From Balneolaceae bacterium (GTDB lineage Bacteria; Bacteroidota; Rhodothermia; Balneolales; Balneolaceae): a stretch of DNA of 64,000 nt. A program made the translations under genes and the position numbers. The stretch covers positions 124,001 to 188,000 of the forward strand of contig JAXHMM010000006.1 in assembly GCA_034521445.1 (NCBI GenBank), given 5' to 3'. Positions 35,986 through 43,798 of the stretch are shown in pieces. The notes under the pieces were generated by a model that did no database searches, had not been told where the DNA came from, and was given only the letters and a program-made list of their open reading frames with translations. Numbering within the stretch: the first letter of the stretch is position 1; each line of letters begins with the position of its first letter.

Positions 35986-36951
35986 ATGACCCAGAAAACA
36001 AGATACTTGACCAAGGTAGCGCTCGCATTTTCACTCTCCCTGCTCATCATGTTCCTGCTGGTGCTTCCCGGCAAAGCTACGGCCCAGGACTGGGACCGTG
36101 ACGAGGCCTACCGCGTGGAGAACTTCTCCCTCTCAGGGGGAGGCAGCCTCGATGTGCGAACCAGCGGGGGACACATCACGGTGGAGGGATCAGACGGCGA
36201 TGAAATCCGCGTCGAGATGTACGTGACGCAGCGCGGGAAACACCTGCTTCCCGAAGACACCGATCTGGAGGATTTTGACATTACCATCGAACAGTCCGGA
36301 AGCCGCATTACCGCTACTGCCGAAGGCAGCCGCAACGACTGGCGTTTCTGGAGAAACAACAACCTCTCCATCTCCTTCGTGGTCTATACACCGCGCGACA
36401 TGCAGAGCACTCTCCGCACCAGCGGCGGGCATATTACGGTCAGCGGCCTGAACGGACGCCAGGAAGTGCGTACCAGCGGCGGCCACCTTGAGCTCAACGA
36501 CCTGATGGGCGAGGTGGAGGCCCGAACTAGCGGGGGACACATTGAAATCGCGCGATTTGAAGGCACCATGTCGGCCCGAACCAGCGGGGGACATATCAGT
36601 GCCGAAAACGCCAACGGCGTCATCGACCTCCACACCTCCGGGGGACACATCGAACTGGCCGACGTAGGCGGCACGGTAGAGGCCCGAACCAGCGGGGGCA
36701 GCATCGAGGCCGACCTGGACAGCATTAACGAATCGGTGGACCTGCGCACCAGCGGGGGTCATATCACCATCACCGTACCCGGCGACCGCGGCTACAACCT
36801 GGCCCTGCGCGGCAGCCGTGTGCGCAGCCAACTCACCAACTTTTCCGGCGAGGTGGAACGAGACGAGATTGACGGTTCCATCAACGGCGGCGGACCGCAG
36901 ATCACCGCCCGCACCAGCGGCGGCACCGTACGGCTGAACTTCCGCCGCTGA
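35986..36951 (+). CDS. Exported DUF4097-type beta-solenoid repeat protein
   Basis: About 321 residues. Signal peptide with AFSLSLLIMFLLVLPGKATAQ, then a beta-strand repeat protein. The motif RTSGGH(I/L) recurs about nine times; between residues 144 and 265 it has a regular 18-residue period with an N-G or G-x-V-x-A tail, which suggests a right- or left-handed beta-helix. DUF4097 proteins are found widely with no settled function. The ATG at 35986 is taken as start because it begins the signal peptide; an upstream ATG at 35770 lies across the neighbour. It is closed by the terminator at 37018. Confidence 0.85.
   Translation: MTQKTRYLTKVALAFSLSLLIMFLLVLPGKATAQDWDRDEAYRVENFSLSGGGSLDVRTSGGHITVEGSDGDEIRVEMYVTQRGKHLLPEDTDLEDFDITIEQSGSRITATAEGSRNDWRFWRNNNLSISFVVYTPRDMQSTLRTSGGHITVSGLNGRQEVRTSGGHLELNDLMGEVEARTSGGHIEIARFEGTMSARTSGGHISAENANGVIDLHTSGGHIELADVGGTVEARTSGGSIEADLDSINESVDLRTSGGHITITVPGDRGYNLALRGSRVRSQLTNFSGEVERDEIDGSINGGGPQITARTSGGTVRLNFRR
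36415..36780 (+). repeat. 54-bp tandem coding repeat (RTSGGH units)
   Basis: Six consecutive units begin at 36415, 36469, 36523, 36577, 36631 and 36685, each 54 bases, then one of 60 bases leads to the unit at 36745. Each starts with a cgaaccagcgggggacac-like core encoding (R/H)TSGGH or a close variant. Third positions vary, so the repeat is maintained at protein level more than at DNA level. Confidence 0.8.
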
Positions 36952-37017
36952 CCTGAAAAAGGAGCGGGGGCGGACCCGGCCCCGTTCCCGCATAACCTGT
37001 CTCTCAGTGCCCGAAAG

Positions 37018-37060
37018 CGCTCGTCTCTCCCGGCCAAATCCGGGAGGGGCGGGCGTTTTT
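37018..37060 (+). terminator. Terminator of the DUF4097 gene
   Basis: A hairpin with a 7-bp core (CTCCCGG/CCGGGAG, loop ccaaat) extended by a nine-base arm containing G-U pairs (cgctcgtct against gggcgggcg), followed by five T's at 37056-37060. It is 67 bases past the stop. Confidence 0.85.
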
Positions 37061-37166
37061 AAATTAGGGGTTCCCCCTACGTACACCCGCTGAATTTTTT
37101 GTAGCTTTAGCCTGTTTGTATTCTGTCACAACCAATGACACCACCCTAACAGACGATCAATAAAAT

Positions 37167-37748
37167 ATGAGGACTATGAAGATTTTTAAGGTATTGCCCG
37201 TAATCGCACTGATGCTCTTTGCCGGCTGCGGAGGCGGCTCCCAGGAACAGGCAGGAGAACAGGAGACCCAGATGGAAACGGCTGATGACGTACGCACCAT
37301 CGATATCGTCGGCACCAACTCCATGAAGTTCGGCGTCACCGAAGGTTCCGACGGACTAACGGTAGGCGACCAGCTTCCCGCCGAAAACGACCTGGTGCGC
37401 CTTCAGACCATCACCGCCGCGCCCGGCGAGACCATTCGCATCAACCTGACCACCCGCAGCACCATGCCCGCCCAGGCCATGGCGCACAACTGGGTGCTTC
37501 TGGCTCTCGGCACCGACCTGCAGGCTTTCGCCGATGCATCGGGCACTGCACGTGACAACGACTACATCGCCCAGGACATGATGGACGCGGTAGTTGCCCA
37601 GACCGGGCTGGCCGGGGGCGGCGAAACCGTCTCGGTCACCTTCACCGTGCCCGAAGAAACGGGCGAATACGACTATCTCTGTACCTTCCCCGGCCACTTC
37701 GCCGCAGGTATGGCCGGCAAGCTGGTGGTAGAAGAGTCGCAGATGTAG
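37167..37748 (+). CDS. Azurin/plastocyanin-type copper lipoprotein
   Basis: A 193-residue cupredoxin. The signal ends in a lipobox (MLFAGCGGG), then an acidic linker precedes the azurin-like domain. Type-1 copper ligands are visible: His in AMAHNWVLL, Cys and His in YLCTFPGHF, and Met in AAGMAGKL. It moves single electrons in the periplasm, tethered to a membrane. The start is either 37167 or the second ATG at 37176. Together with DUF411 and the TlpA lipoprotein 2.5 kb away this suggests local copper-linked redox genes. Confidence 0.93.
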   Translation: MRTMKIFKVLPVIALMLFAGCGGGSQEQAGEQETQMETADDVRTIDIVGTNSMKFGVTEGSDGLTVGDQLPAENDLVRLQTITAAPGETIRINLTTRSTMPAQAMAHNWVLLALGTDLQAFADASGTARDNDYIAQDMMDAVVAQTGLAGGGETVSVTFTVPEETGEYDYLCTFPGHFAAGMAGKLVVEESQM

Positions 37749-37779
37749 GCAATCCAGACATATCATCCCGGAAATAAAC

Positions 37780-37822
37780 GGCTCCTTCCTCCCTTCGTCA
37801 GGGAGGGGGGAGCCTTTTTTTT
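37780..37822 (+). terminator. Terminator of the azurin gene
   Basis: A hairpin with outer arm GGCTCC (37780-37785) and GGAGCC, inner arm CCTCCCT/AGGGAGG, and a run of eight T's (37815-37822). It lies 31 bases after the azurin stop, just before the convergent histidine kinase gene. Confidence 0.92.
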
Positions 37823-37840
37823 GGCCGGGCGTCTCCCCTT

Positions 37841-39190
37841 CTAGCGGGGGAAGGCGACAAGGAATTCGCAGCCCTTCTCCATATTGCGGCAGGTGAGCGA
37901 GCCGTTAAGCTGGGTGGAGAGGGTCTCGACCAGTTTCATTCCCAGCGATGAGGTCTGCTCAAGGTCGAAGTCACCCGGCAAACCGCTTCCGTCGTCGGCC
38001 ACCCTCAGGCGAATCTCTCCGTCCTTCTCCTCCAGCTCCACGGTGACGGCACCTGCCTCCCGGGCCGTATAGGCATGCTTGAAGGCGTTGCTGACCAACT
38101 CGGTGACGACGAGTCCCATCGGGATGGCGCGGTCTAGGTCCAGGCGCACGTCGCCTATATGTGTAACCAGAGTGATGCGCTCGCCCTCCTCCCCGTAGGT
38201 CCGGCGAATGGAACCCAGCAGGCTGCCCAGGTATTCCTTGAATCCCACATCCGAGAAATCCTCGCTGGTGTATAGCTGCTCGTGGATCATCGCCATGGAA
38301 TGAATGCGCCTCTGACTGTCCTTCAGGGCATGGCGAAGCTGGGGATCCTCCTTCTCCTCCAGCTGGAGCTCGAGAAGGCCTGAGACGATGGCCAGGTTGT
38401 TTTTCACCCGATGATGGATCTCCGAGAGCAACAGCTGCTTCTCGTCGAGAGACTTCTTGAGGTCGTCCTCGATATTCTTACGCACAACAGTATTGGCAAT
38501 CAGGTGGGCGATGGCCTTCAGGAAAAGCGTATTGCTGACGCCCAGGTTACGCTTGCTGTCCGAGTGCAGCAGGATGAGTCCAAGCGGACGCTCCTCACCG
38601 GGTATGACCACGCCGGCCACCGGCAGCAGCGACCGCTGCAGGCTCTCGGTGAGCCACTCGGTAATTTCGGCGTACCGGCGGTCCTCCAGGAGCGTAGTCT
38701 TGTTCATCGTGAACAGCTTCCGGCCCTCTTCTCTTTCCAGCCTGGCGGGCCCGTTTGACTCCAACAGCTCACGGTGGGTGGCGGAGATCACGTCCAGCCC
38801 TTGTTGGTCCTCGAGGTAGCGAAAGATGGTCACCTCATCCACCGATAGGAGCTCGGCCAGAAAGTCGGCCAGGGGGTGGAAGAACTCGCTTAGGTCCTCG
38901 GATACGATAGCTTTTTTACCAAGGTCCATGATGGCCTGGCGCATCCGGGCCTGGTCGTCCTTGATACCCCCCAGAAGACGGCCGAAGCTTCCGATCACCA
39001 CCAGAAGAAGGGAACCGGTGATTCCGAAGAAAAGCCAGTCCTTGAAGGCCGGCCAGAATCCTAGCGCCGCGCCGCCTGAGAGCAGCGCGATCAGGTGATC
39101 CGTGCCAAAAATCCATACTGCCGCCAGAACGAGCCAGCCGAGTACAACGCCCTCACGATGACGGGATAGAATGGAAAGTAGATATTTCAT
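37841..39190 (-). CDS. Sensor histidine kinase, HisKA_2/HWE type
   Basis: A 449-residue membrane kinase. Two membrane segments lie at about 15-35 and 50-70, a GAF-like sensor domain spans about 95-235, and the HisKA_2 phospho-acceptor segment [19 protein letters not shown] is at about 258. The HATPase domain follows ([39 protein letters not shown]). These kinases usually signal through a PhyR-like or single-domain response regulator; none is next to this gene, so the partner is elsewhere. An alternative is a light or redox sensor through the GAF domain. Confidence 0.93.
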   Translation of the reverse strand: MKYLLSILSRHREGVVLGWLVLAAVWIFGTDHLIALLSGGAALGFWPAFKDWLFFGITGSLLLVVIGSFGRLLGGIKDDQARMRQAIMDLGKKAIVSEDLSEFFHPLADFLAELLSVDEVTIFRYLEDQQGLDVISATHRELLESNGPARLEREEGRKLFTMNKTTLLEDRRYAEITEWLTESLQRSLLPVAGVVIPGEERPLGLILLHSDSKRNLGVSNTLFLKAIAHLIANTVVRKNIEDDLKKSLDEKQLLLSEIHHRVKNNLAIVSGLLELQLEEKEDPQLRHALKDSQRRIHSMAMIHEQLYTSEDFSDVGFKEYLGSLLGSIRRTYGEEGERITLVTHIGDVRLDLDRAIPMGLVVTELVSNAFKHAYTAREAGAVTVELEEKDGEIRLRVADDGSGLPGDFDLEQTSSLGMKLVETLSTQLNGSLTCRNMEKGCEFLVAFPR

Positions 39191-39382
39191 GGGCTACCCT
39201 ACCCGTACAGCTCTCCCAAACCCCAATGACGGGCGGGTTGCTCCGAATGAGATCCCAATCGGTGACAGCCGTTGATGATTGTTATATAGACCCTAATAAC
39301 CGAAACCTAAAACGATTATCGGCGCAAAGCTGCCCAATTTAACGGCTACAGTCAAATAAAGATTGTCTGACGGCGACCGGGG

Positions 39383-40666
39383 TCAGTCCAGGCGTCTGAA
39401 GCGCTCAATAGCCGCCTTCTCAAGCTCCTCCCGGTGTTCGGGGTGTGCGATGTCGATGAGTGCGCGTGCGCGCTGGTGCAGGTTTTTCCCGTAGAGGTTG
39501 GCAATACCGTATTCGGTGACCACGTAGTGGACGTGGGCGCGGGTGGTCACCACGCCGGCGCCCTGCTTGAGGAAGGGCGTAATCCGGCTGATGCCCTTGG
39601 CGGTAGCGGAGGGTAAGGCAATGATGGGCTTGCCCCCTTCCGAAAGCGAGGCTCCGCGAATGAAGTCCATCTGTCCGCCCACGCCCGAATACTGCCGGGT
39701 TCCGATGGAGTCGGCGCAGACCTGTCCGGTCAAATCCACTTCGATGGCGCTGTTAATGGCGGTCACCTTGGGATTCTTCCGGATGACCGCCGAGTCGTTT
39801 ACATACTCGATGTCCAGCATGGCCACCCCGGGATTGTCGTCCACGTAATCGTAGAGGCGCTGGGACCCCATCACGAATCCGGCCACGATCTTTTCGGGAT
39901 GCTTCTTCTTGCGGCGGCCGGTGATTACACCCTTCTCCACCAGGTCAATCACCCCGTCGGAGAACATCTCGGTATGGATACCGAGATCCCTGTGCGAACC
40001 CAGCGCCTGCAACACCGCGTTGGGAATGGCACCAATACCCATCTGCAGGGTGGCCCCGTCCTCGATCAGCGAGGCGCAGTTGCTGCCAATTTTCTTCTCC
40101 GTCTCGTCGGGCTCCGGCGGCGGGTGCTCCGGCAGGGGCTCGTCCACTTCCACCATGGCATCGAAGCGGGAGACATGAAAAATACCGTCCCCGTGGGTGC
40201 GGGGCATCTGCGGGTTTACCTGGGCGATAACCCGGTGGGCCGTCTGCACGGCTGCACGGGAGGCATCCACCGAGGTGCCGAGCGAACAGTAGCCGTGGCG
40301 GTCGGGCGGGGATACCTGAACCATGGCCACGTCCAGGGGAAGAATGCCGCGGCGGAACAGGTGGGGAACCTCCGAAAGGAAAACCGGCAGGTAGTCGGCG
40401 TTGCCCTCGTTGACTGCCTCGCGCAGATTGGGTCCCACGAACAAGGCATTGGTGTAGAAGGTGCCTGCGTATTCTGGACGGGCATAGGGCGCCTCTCCCT
40501 CGGTGTGGAGTTGCACGATCTCCACATCCTTCAACTCAGGTGCCCGAGCCACCATGGCCTCGATGAGCCGGCGGGGGGCGGCGGCCACGCTGTGGATGTA
40601 GACGCGGTCGCCCGAATTTATGCAGCTTACGGCTTCTTCAGGGGTGGCATAGCCAGAATGGGACAT
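39383..40666 (-). CDS. Acetyl-CoA hydrolase/transferase family protein
   Basis: A 427-residue CoA-transferase of the 4-hydroxybutyrate/acetate CoA-transferase type. Diagnostic are RVYIHSVAAAPRRLIEAM near the start, LQMGIGAIPNAVLQAL, the glutamate region NSAIEVDLTGQVCADSIG, GVGGQMDFIRGASLSEGGKP and VVTEYGIANLYGKNL. It probably moves CoA between acyl groups such as acetyl, succinyl or hydroxybutyryl. The true acceptor cannot be assigned. It stands alone between the histidine kinase and the DinB gene. Confidence 0.92.
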   Translation of the reverse strand: MSHSGYATPEEAVSCINSGDRVYIHSVAAAPRRLIEAMVARAPELKDVEIVQLHTEGEAPYARPEYAGTFYTNALFVGPNLREAVNEGNADYLPVFLSEVPHLFRRGILPLDVAMVQVSPPDRHGYCSLGTSVDASRAAVQTAHRVIAQVNPQMPRTHGDGIFHVSRFDAMVEVDEPLPEHPPPEPDETEKKIGSNCASLIEDGATLQMGIGAIPNAVLQALGSHRDLGIHTEMFSDGVIDLVEKGVITGRRKKKHPEKIVAGFVMGSQRLYDYVDDNPGVAMLDIEYVNDSAVIRKNPKVTAINSAIEVDLTGQVCADSIGTRQYSGVGGQMDFIRGASLSEGGKPIIALPSATAKGISRITPFLKQGAGVVTTRAHVHYVVTEYGIANLYGKNLHQRARALIDIAHPEHREELEKAAIERFRRLD

Positions 40667-40750
40667 GAGGCGAAACGTTGAATTTCAGATGCGTTAGGGT
40701 ACCTCACCTTGGAGGAGTTGATAATCAGCATAAAGTCAAGGCCGGAGGGT

Positions 40751-41224
40751 TCAGTCCACCAGCCGTTCGATCACGTAGAGCTGGCCGGTGTGGTAGGCGG
40801 TATGCTCGATAACCAGTTCCGCTTCGCGCAGCAGGGTGTGGTCATGGTCGGAGGCGAAGGGTTTGAAGAGGTCGTTGGACGGGTCCAGGATCATTTCGCG
40901 GAGGTCCCGGCGATCCTCGAAGTAACGCTCCTTCAGCTTTTTCCATTCCTCCCCGCTCTCCGGGGCGGTAACTTCCGGCCAGTAGTCGTCCGGCCATTCG
41001 GGCGCCTGGTAGGCCGACCCGCGGCAGTACTCCAGGATGTCGTACTGGGCGAAGCGAATATGCCAGAATTGCTGGTAGAAGGAGTATGGCAGTCCGTCGG
41101 GCACGATGCCCACCTGGTGAAGGGATACCCGTTCCAACACCCGGTCGATAGGTGAGAAGGCCTCGCCCCCGTTCAAATGACGTACAAGTCTCTTTCGAAG
41201 CGCCTGGTCTTCTTCGGTTGGCAT
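40751..41224 (-). CDS. DinB-family protein
   Basis: A 157-residue four-helix protein with a probable metal site: His in SFYQQFWHIRFAQYDIL and two His in VIEHTAYHTGQLYVIE. That is the DinB/YfiT arrangement of three histidines. Many members act as thiol-dependent transferases (bacillithiol or mycothiol), but the substrate here is unknown. It sits between the CoA-transferase (85 bases away) and the sugar dehydrogenase (61 bases), all on the minus strand, so it could be co-transcribed with either. Confidence 0.88.
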   Translation of the reverse strand: MPTEEDQALRKRLVRHLNGGEAFSPIDRVLERVSLHQVGIVPDGLPYSFYQQFWHIRFAQYDILEYCRGSAYQAPEWPDDYWPEVTAPESGEEWKKLKERYFEDRRDLREMILDPSNDLFKPFASDHDHTLLREAELVIEHTAYHTGQLYVIERLVD

Positions 41225-41285
41225 GGAGATACGATTACCAGTTGGGATTCCAGCGTGGTCCGGGCGAATTACGGAAGACGCCCTC

Positions 41286-42695
41286 CTATCTTTCCGGAAC
41301 CAGCACGCGGATGGTGGCGTCGTGTTTGTTCAACAGGAATACCCGGTTGTCCGGTCCACGGTTCATGCGCAGGTCCGTGCGGCGGGCGGGATTGCGCCCC
41401 TGCTCCTCATTTTTCTGTTGGATAAGCTCCAAAAAGGTGAGCGACTGGCCGCCGCCGTCGCGCAGCAGCATGCGCGTAATGCCTTCGGATCCGCCCTCCG
41501 GCAGGTTGTCAGCGTCAATCAGAAAGATCTCCCCGCTGGGAAAGTCGGCGAAAATCAGGCGGTCGCGGAGCTGCGGGATCTCCCCGTTGCGGTAGACTAC
41601 CACGCCTGTCACGGCCGCGCGTCCCCCGAGCAGCGGCTCGCGGTGGCTGTATTCGGCCACCGGGTAGGTTATGTCAGGGTTGCCGCGTACGCCGGAAATG
41701 CTTACGCCCTCTCGTCCCACATACCGGAAACTCCCCTCCCAGTCGTTCCAGCCCAGGTTGCCTCCCCGGGGTACGAGACTCACCTCTTCCACCGTGTTCT
41801 GGCCGATGTCCGCCAGGTAGAGCCGGCCGGTGGCCGGGTCCCAGCCGAATCGCTGCGGATTGCGCATGCCGTAGGCGTAGATCTCGTTCAGGGCGCCGGA
41901 CTGGTCCACGAGAGGGTTGTCGTCCGGGATTCCATAGGCGCCATTCCGGCTGTCGGAGCCGCGCGGGTCGATGCGGAACAGCTTGCCGAAGCCGCTGGCG
42001 AGGTCCTGCGACAGATCCATGGGATCGCCTCCCGCGCCTCCGTCGGCCACCCCGACGTAGAGGTTGCCGAAGTCGGGGTCCCCCTCCTCCGCCAGCGGAT
42101 TGAAGGCCAGTCCGCCGGCGTTGTGGTTCCCGAAAGGCTGGGCAAAACGCATCAGCTCTCGGGGCGCCTCGCCGTCGTAGGTGTCGTTGCCGGGATTGGA
42201 ATCCACCCATTCAAGGAGCACCGTGTGGTGGGAGGCCCCCTCCTGCGGTGTGGTGAAATCGACCGGCGATCCGTCGGCCTCCACGTCGGTCCAGGTGTAA
42301 AATCGGCCGTAGCCCGGGGTGCCCGGCCGGCCGTACTGCGGGTGGAAGGCGAAATTCTGGAAACCCTGCTCGCGTCCCCCGGAGGCCACGTTCACCTCCC
42401 ACTGCGGGTCGGCTATGTTGATATATTCGCCGACCTCCCCCTCGTAGCTCACCGCCCATATCGGCCCGCGCATGCCATTCACAAACATGCGGCCGGTGGC
42501 CAGCTCGTCCACCAGGTTCATCATGCGGGGTGTCTGGCCGTCTACCATAGGGAGGGTGGCAAATTCGGCCACGTCGACCACCACGGGCTCGCGGTCATCG
42601 ATGGGTGGCAGCGGATCGTCGGTGGTCTGGGCCCAGGCGGATGCGGTGATCAGCAGCAGCGCAAAGGTCAGCAGGCAGCGGGCGTGGGCTTGCAT
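41286..42695 (-). CDS. Exported PQQ-dependent glucose/sorbosone-type sugar dehydrogenase
   Basis: A 469-residue protein with a signal peptide (LLTFALLLITASAWAQ) and a six-bladed propeller-type soluble dehydrogenase domain. Family features are FHPQYGRPGTPGYGRFY, the segment HNAGGLAFNP, LYVGVADGGAGGDP, YAYGMRNPQRFGWDP, LYLADIGQNTVEEV and the RGGNLGWNDWEG motif. PQQ and calcium binding cannot be confirmed from sequence alone. The C-terminal tail is basic and probably disordered. It is preceded, 70 bases upstream on the same strand, by a fragment of an outer-membrane protein gene. Confidence 0.9.
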   Translation of the reverse strand: MQAHARCLLTFALLLITASAWAQTTDDPLPPIDDREPVVVDVAEFATLPMVDGQTPRMMNLVDELATGRMFVNGMRGPIWAVSYEGEVGEYINIADPQWEVNVASGGREQGFQNFAFHPQYGRPGTPGYGRFYTWTDVEADGSPVDFTTPQEGASHHTVLLEWVDSNPGNDTYDGEAPRELMRFAQPFGNHNAGGLAFNPLAEEGDPDFGNLYVGVADGGAGGDPMDLSQDLASGFGKLFRIDPRGSDSRNGAYGIPDDNPLVDQSGALNEIYAYGMRNPQRFGWDPATGRLYLADIGQNTVEEVSLVPRGGNLGWNDWEGSFRYVGREGVSISGVRGNPDITYPVAEYSHREPLLGGRAAVTGVVVYRNGEIPQLRDRLIFADFPSGEIFLIDADNLPEGGSEGITRMLLRDGGGQSLTFLELIQQKNEEQGRNPARRTDLRMNRGPDNRVFLLNKHDATIRVLVPER

Positions 42696-42764
42696 GTTAG
42701 ATAGGTTGATTTACCGGTAACACCTGCAAGTAAACGAATTGACCGACAAAATTCAGCAGTTTAC

Positions 42765-42881
42765 TTAAAACACCCACGCATAGCCCACCTTCAGGAAGCC
42801 GGTCCGGTTACGGATGGAGAGGGGGCGGCGTTCGTCCGCTCTGTAAATTATATTTCCATTAGATAAATCGGTGAGGAACTC
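42765..42881 (-). pseudogene. Remnant of an outer-membrane beta-barrel gene (3' end only)
   Basis: A 38-codon open frame on the minus strand, reaching TAA at 42765-42767, has no start codon and begins just after an in-frame stop at 42882. It encodes a C-terminal barrel strand typical of outer-membrane proteins, ending GFLKVGYAWVF with a terminal aromatic residue. The upstream part (RADERRPLSIRNRTGFLK) also reads like coding sequence, with the neighbours' codon choice. It fits a gene whose 5' part was deleted, leaving the tail just upstream of the sugar dehydrogenase that probably shared its operon. Confidence 0.6.
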
Positions 42882-42893
42882 TTAGTTTCGAAT

Positions 42894-42916
42894 ACTATAT
42901 GAACCTTGCATATAGT
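42894..42916. promoter_or_regulatory. Perfect 8-bp inverted repeat upstream of the lipoprotein gene
   Basis: ACTATATG-aaccttg-CATATAGT, both arms exact, lies 33 bases before the ATG at 42949 and 13 bases from the decayed outer-membrane gene. It could be an operator or a transcript hairpin (TTTTA follows the right arm). Confidence 0.4.
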
Positions 42917-42948
42917 TTTACCTCCAACTGAAAATCACTCGCGAACTT

Positions 42949-43665
42949 ATGAAACGCCTTTTACCCTATTCCCTGATCATTACCCTGGCCTGCATGATTG
43001 CCGTGGGATGCACCTCCCAGCAATCGGACGATGAGGCCATGGAAAGCGACACCACCGAAACCACGGCCACCCTGGGAGGCGGTGCCGACGGTGAAGTGCC
43101 GGTAGACTGGCAGTACCGTCTTGACAACCCTGCTACGGAGGCTGTGGTAGGCGCCGACACATCAACGGCCGACATATTCTGGGTGAACATGGTACCGGGC
43201 ATGCACATCACCAGCGGTCCGGCCGCCATCTACTGGGATTCCACCAACACCCTCTCGGGCGATTTCCGAATCTCCTCCACCATGCACCTCTTCGATCCGG
43301 GCGACCGCCGCGAGGCCTACGGGCTGTTCTTCGGAGGACGCAACCTCAACGCCGACGACCAGGCCTACACCTACTTCCTGCTACGCAACGGCGGGCAGTA
43401 CCTGATCAAACAGCGCATGGGCAGCGAGACCTCCATTGTGGAGAACTGGACCGACACCGACGCCATGGTCTCCTACACCGACACCACCGAGGCCTCCGTT
43501 CCCAATACGCTGGCCGTTGAGCGAAGCGGCGACACCCTCAACTTCTTCGTGAACGGCACCCAGGTACATACCATGCCGGCTGGCGACATGGTCACCGAAG
43601 GCATTGCGGGGCTGCGTGTCAACCACGCCCTCAACCTGCACGTGGAGAACTTCGAGATCGAGTAG
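42949..43665 (+). CDS. Lipoprotein with LamG/DUF1080-like domain
   Basis: A 238-residue lipoprotein. The signal ends at lipobox ACMIAVGC, followed by an acidic and Thr-rich linker (about 23-45) and a concanavalin-like jelly-roll domain. Segments such as FRISSTMHLFDPGD, YGLFFGGRNL, AYTYFLLRNGGQYLIKQR, NTLAVERSGDTLNFFVNGT and GIAGLRVNHALNLHVENF fit a LamG or 3-keto-disaccharide hydrolase (DUF1080)-like fold. No catalytic residues stand out, so binding is a better guess than catalysis. It ends with a terminator. Confidence 0.8.
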   Translation: MKRLLPYSLIITLACMIAVGCTSQQSDDEAMESDTTETTATLGGGADGEVPVDWQYRLDNPATEAVVGADTSTADIFWVNMVPGMHITSGPAAIYWDSTNTLSGDFRISSTMHLFDPGDRREAYGLFFGGRNLNADDQAYTYFLLRNGGQYLIKQRMGSETSIVENWTDTDAMVSYTDTTEASVPNTLAVERSGDTLNFFVNGTQVHTMPAGDMVTEGIAGLRVNHALNLHVENFEIE

Positions 43666-43691
43666 CAAAAGCTGCAAGCAAACACCTTTTC

Positions 43692-43727
43692 AAGGCGGTC
43701 CTGACGCACTTCAGGACCGCCTTTTTT
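43692..43727 (+). terminator. Terminator of the LamG-like lipoprotein gene
   Basis: A perfect 13-bp stem (43692-43704 with 43711-43723) with a six-base loop, continuing into a T-run. It lies 26 bases after the stop. Confidence 0.93.
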
Positions 43728-43798
43728 ATGGACGCCTCTTGCAAGTTCAGTAAAAATAGGGCATACTACCTGTTTAATGGTAACTAACGGGAGGCTTC

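Noticed and set aside
36415-36780. CRISPR-like regular repeat
   Set aside because: The repeat is 54 bases with no spacers, in frame with an exported protein, and its variation is at third codon positions.
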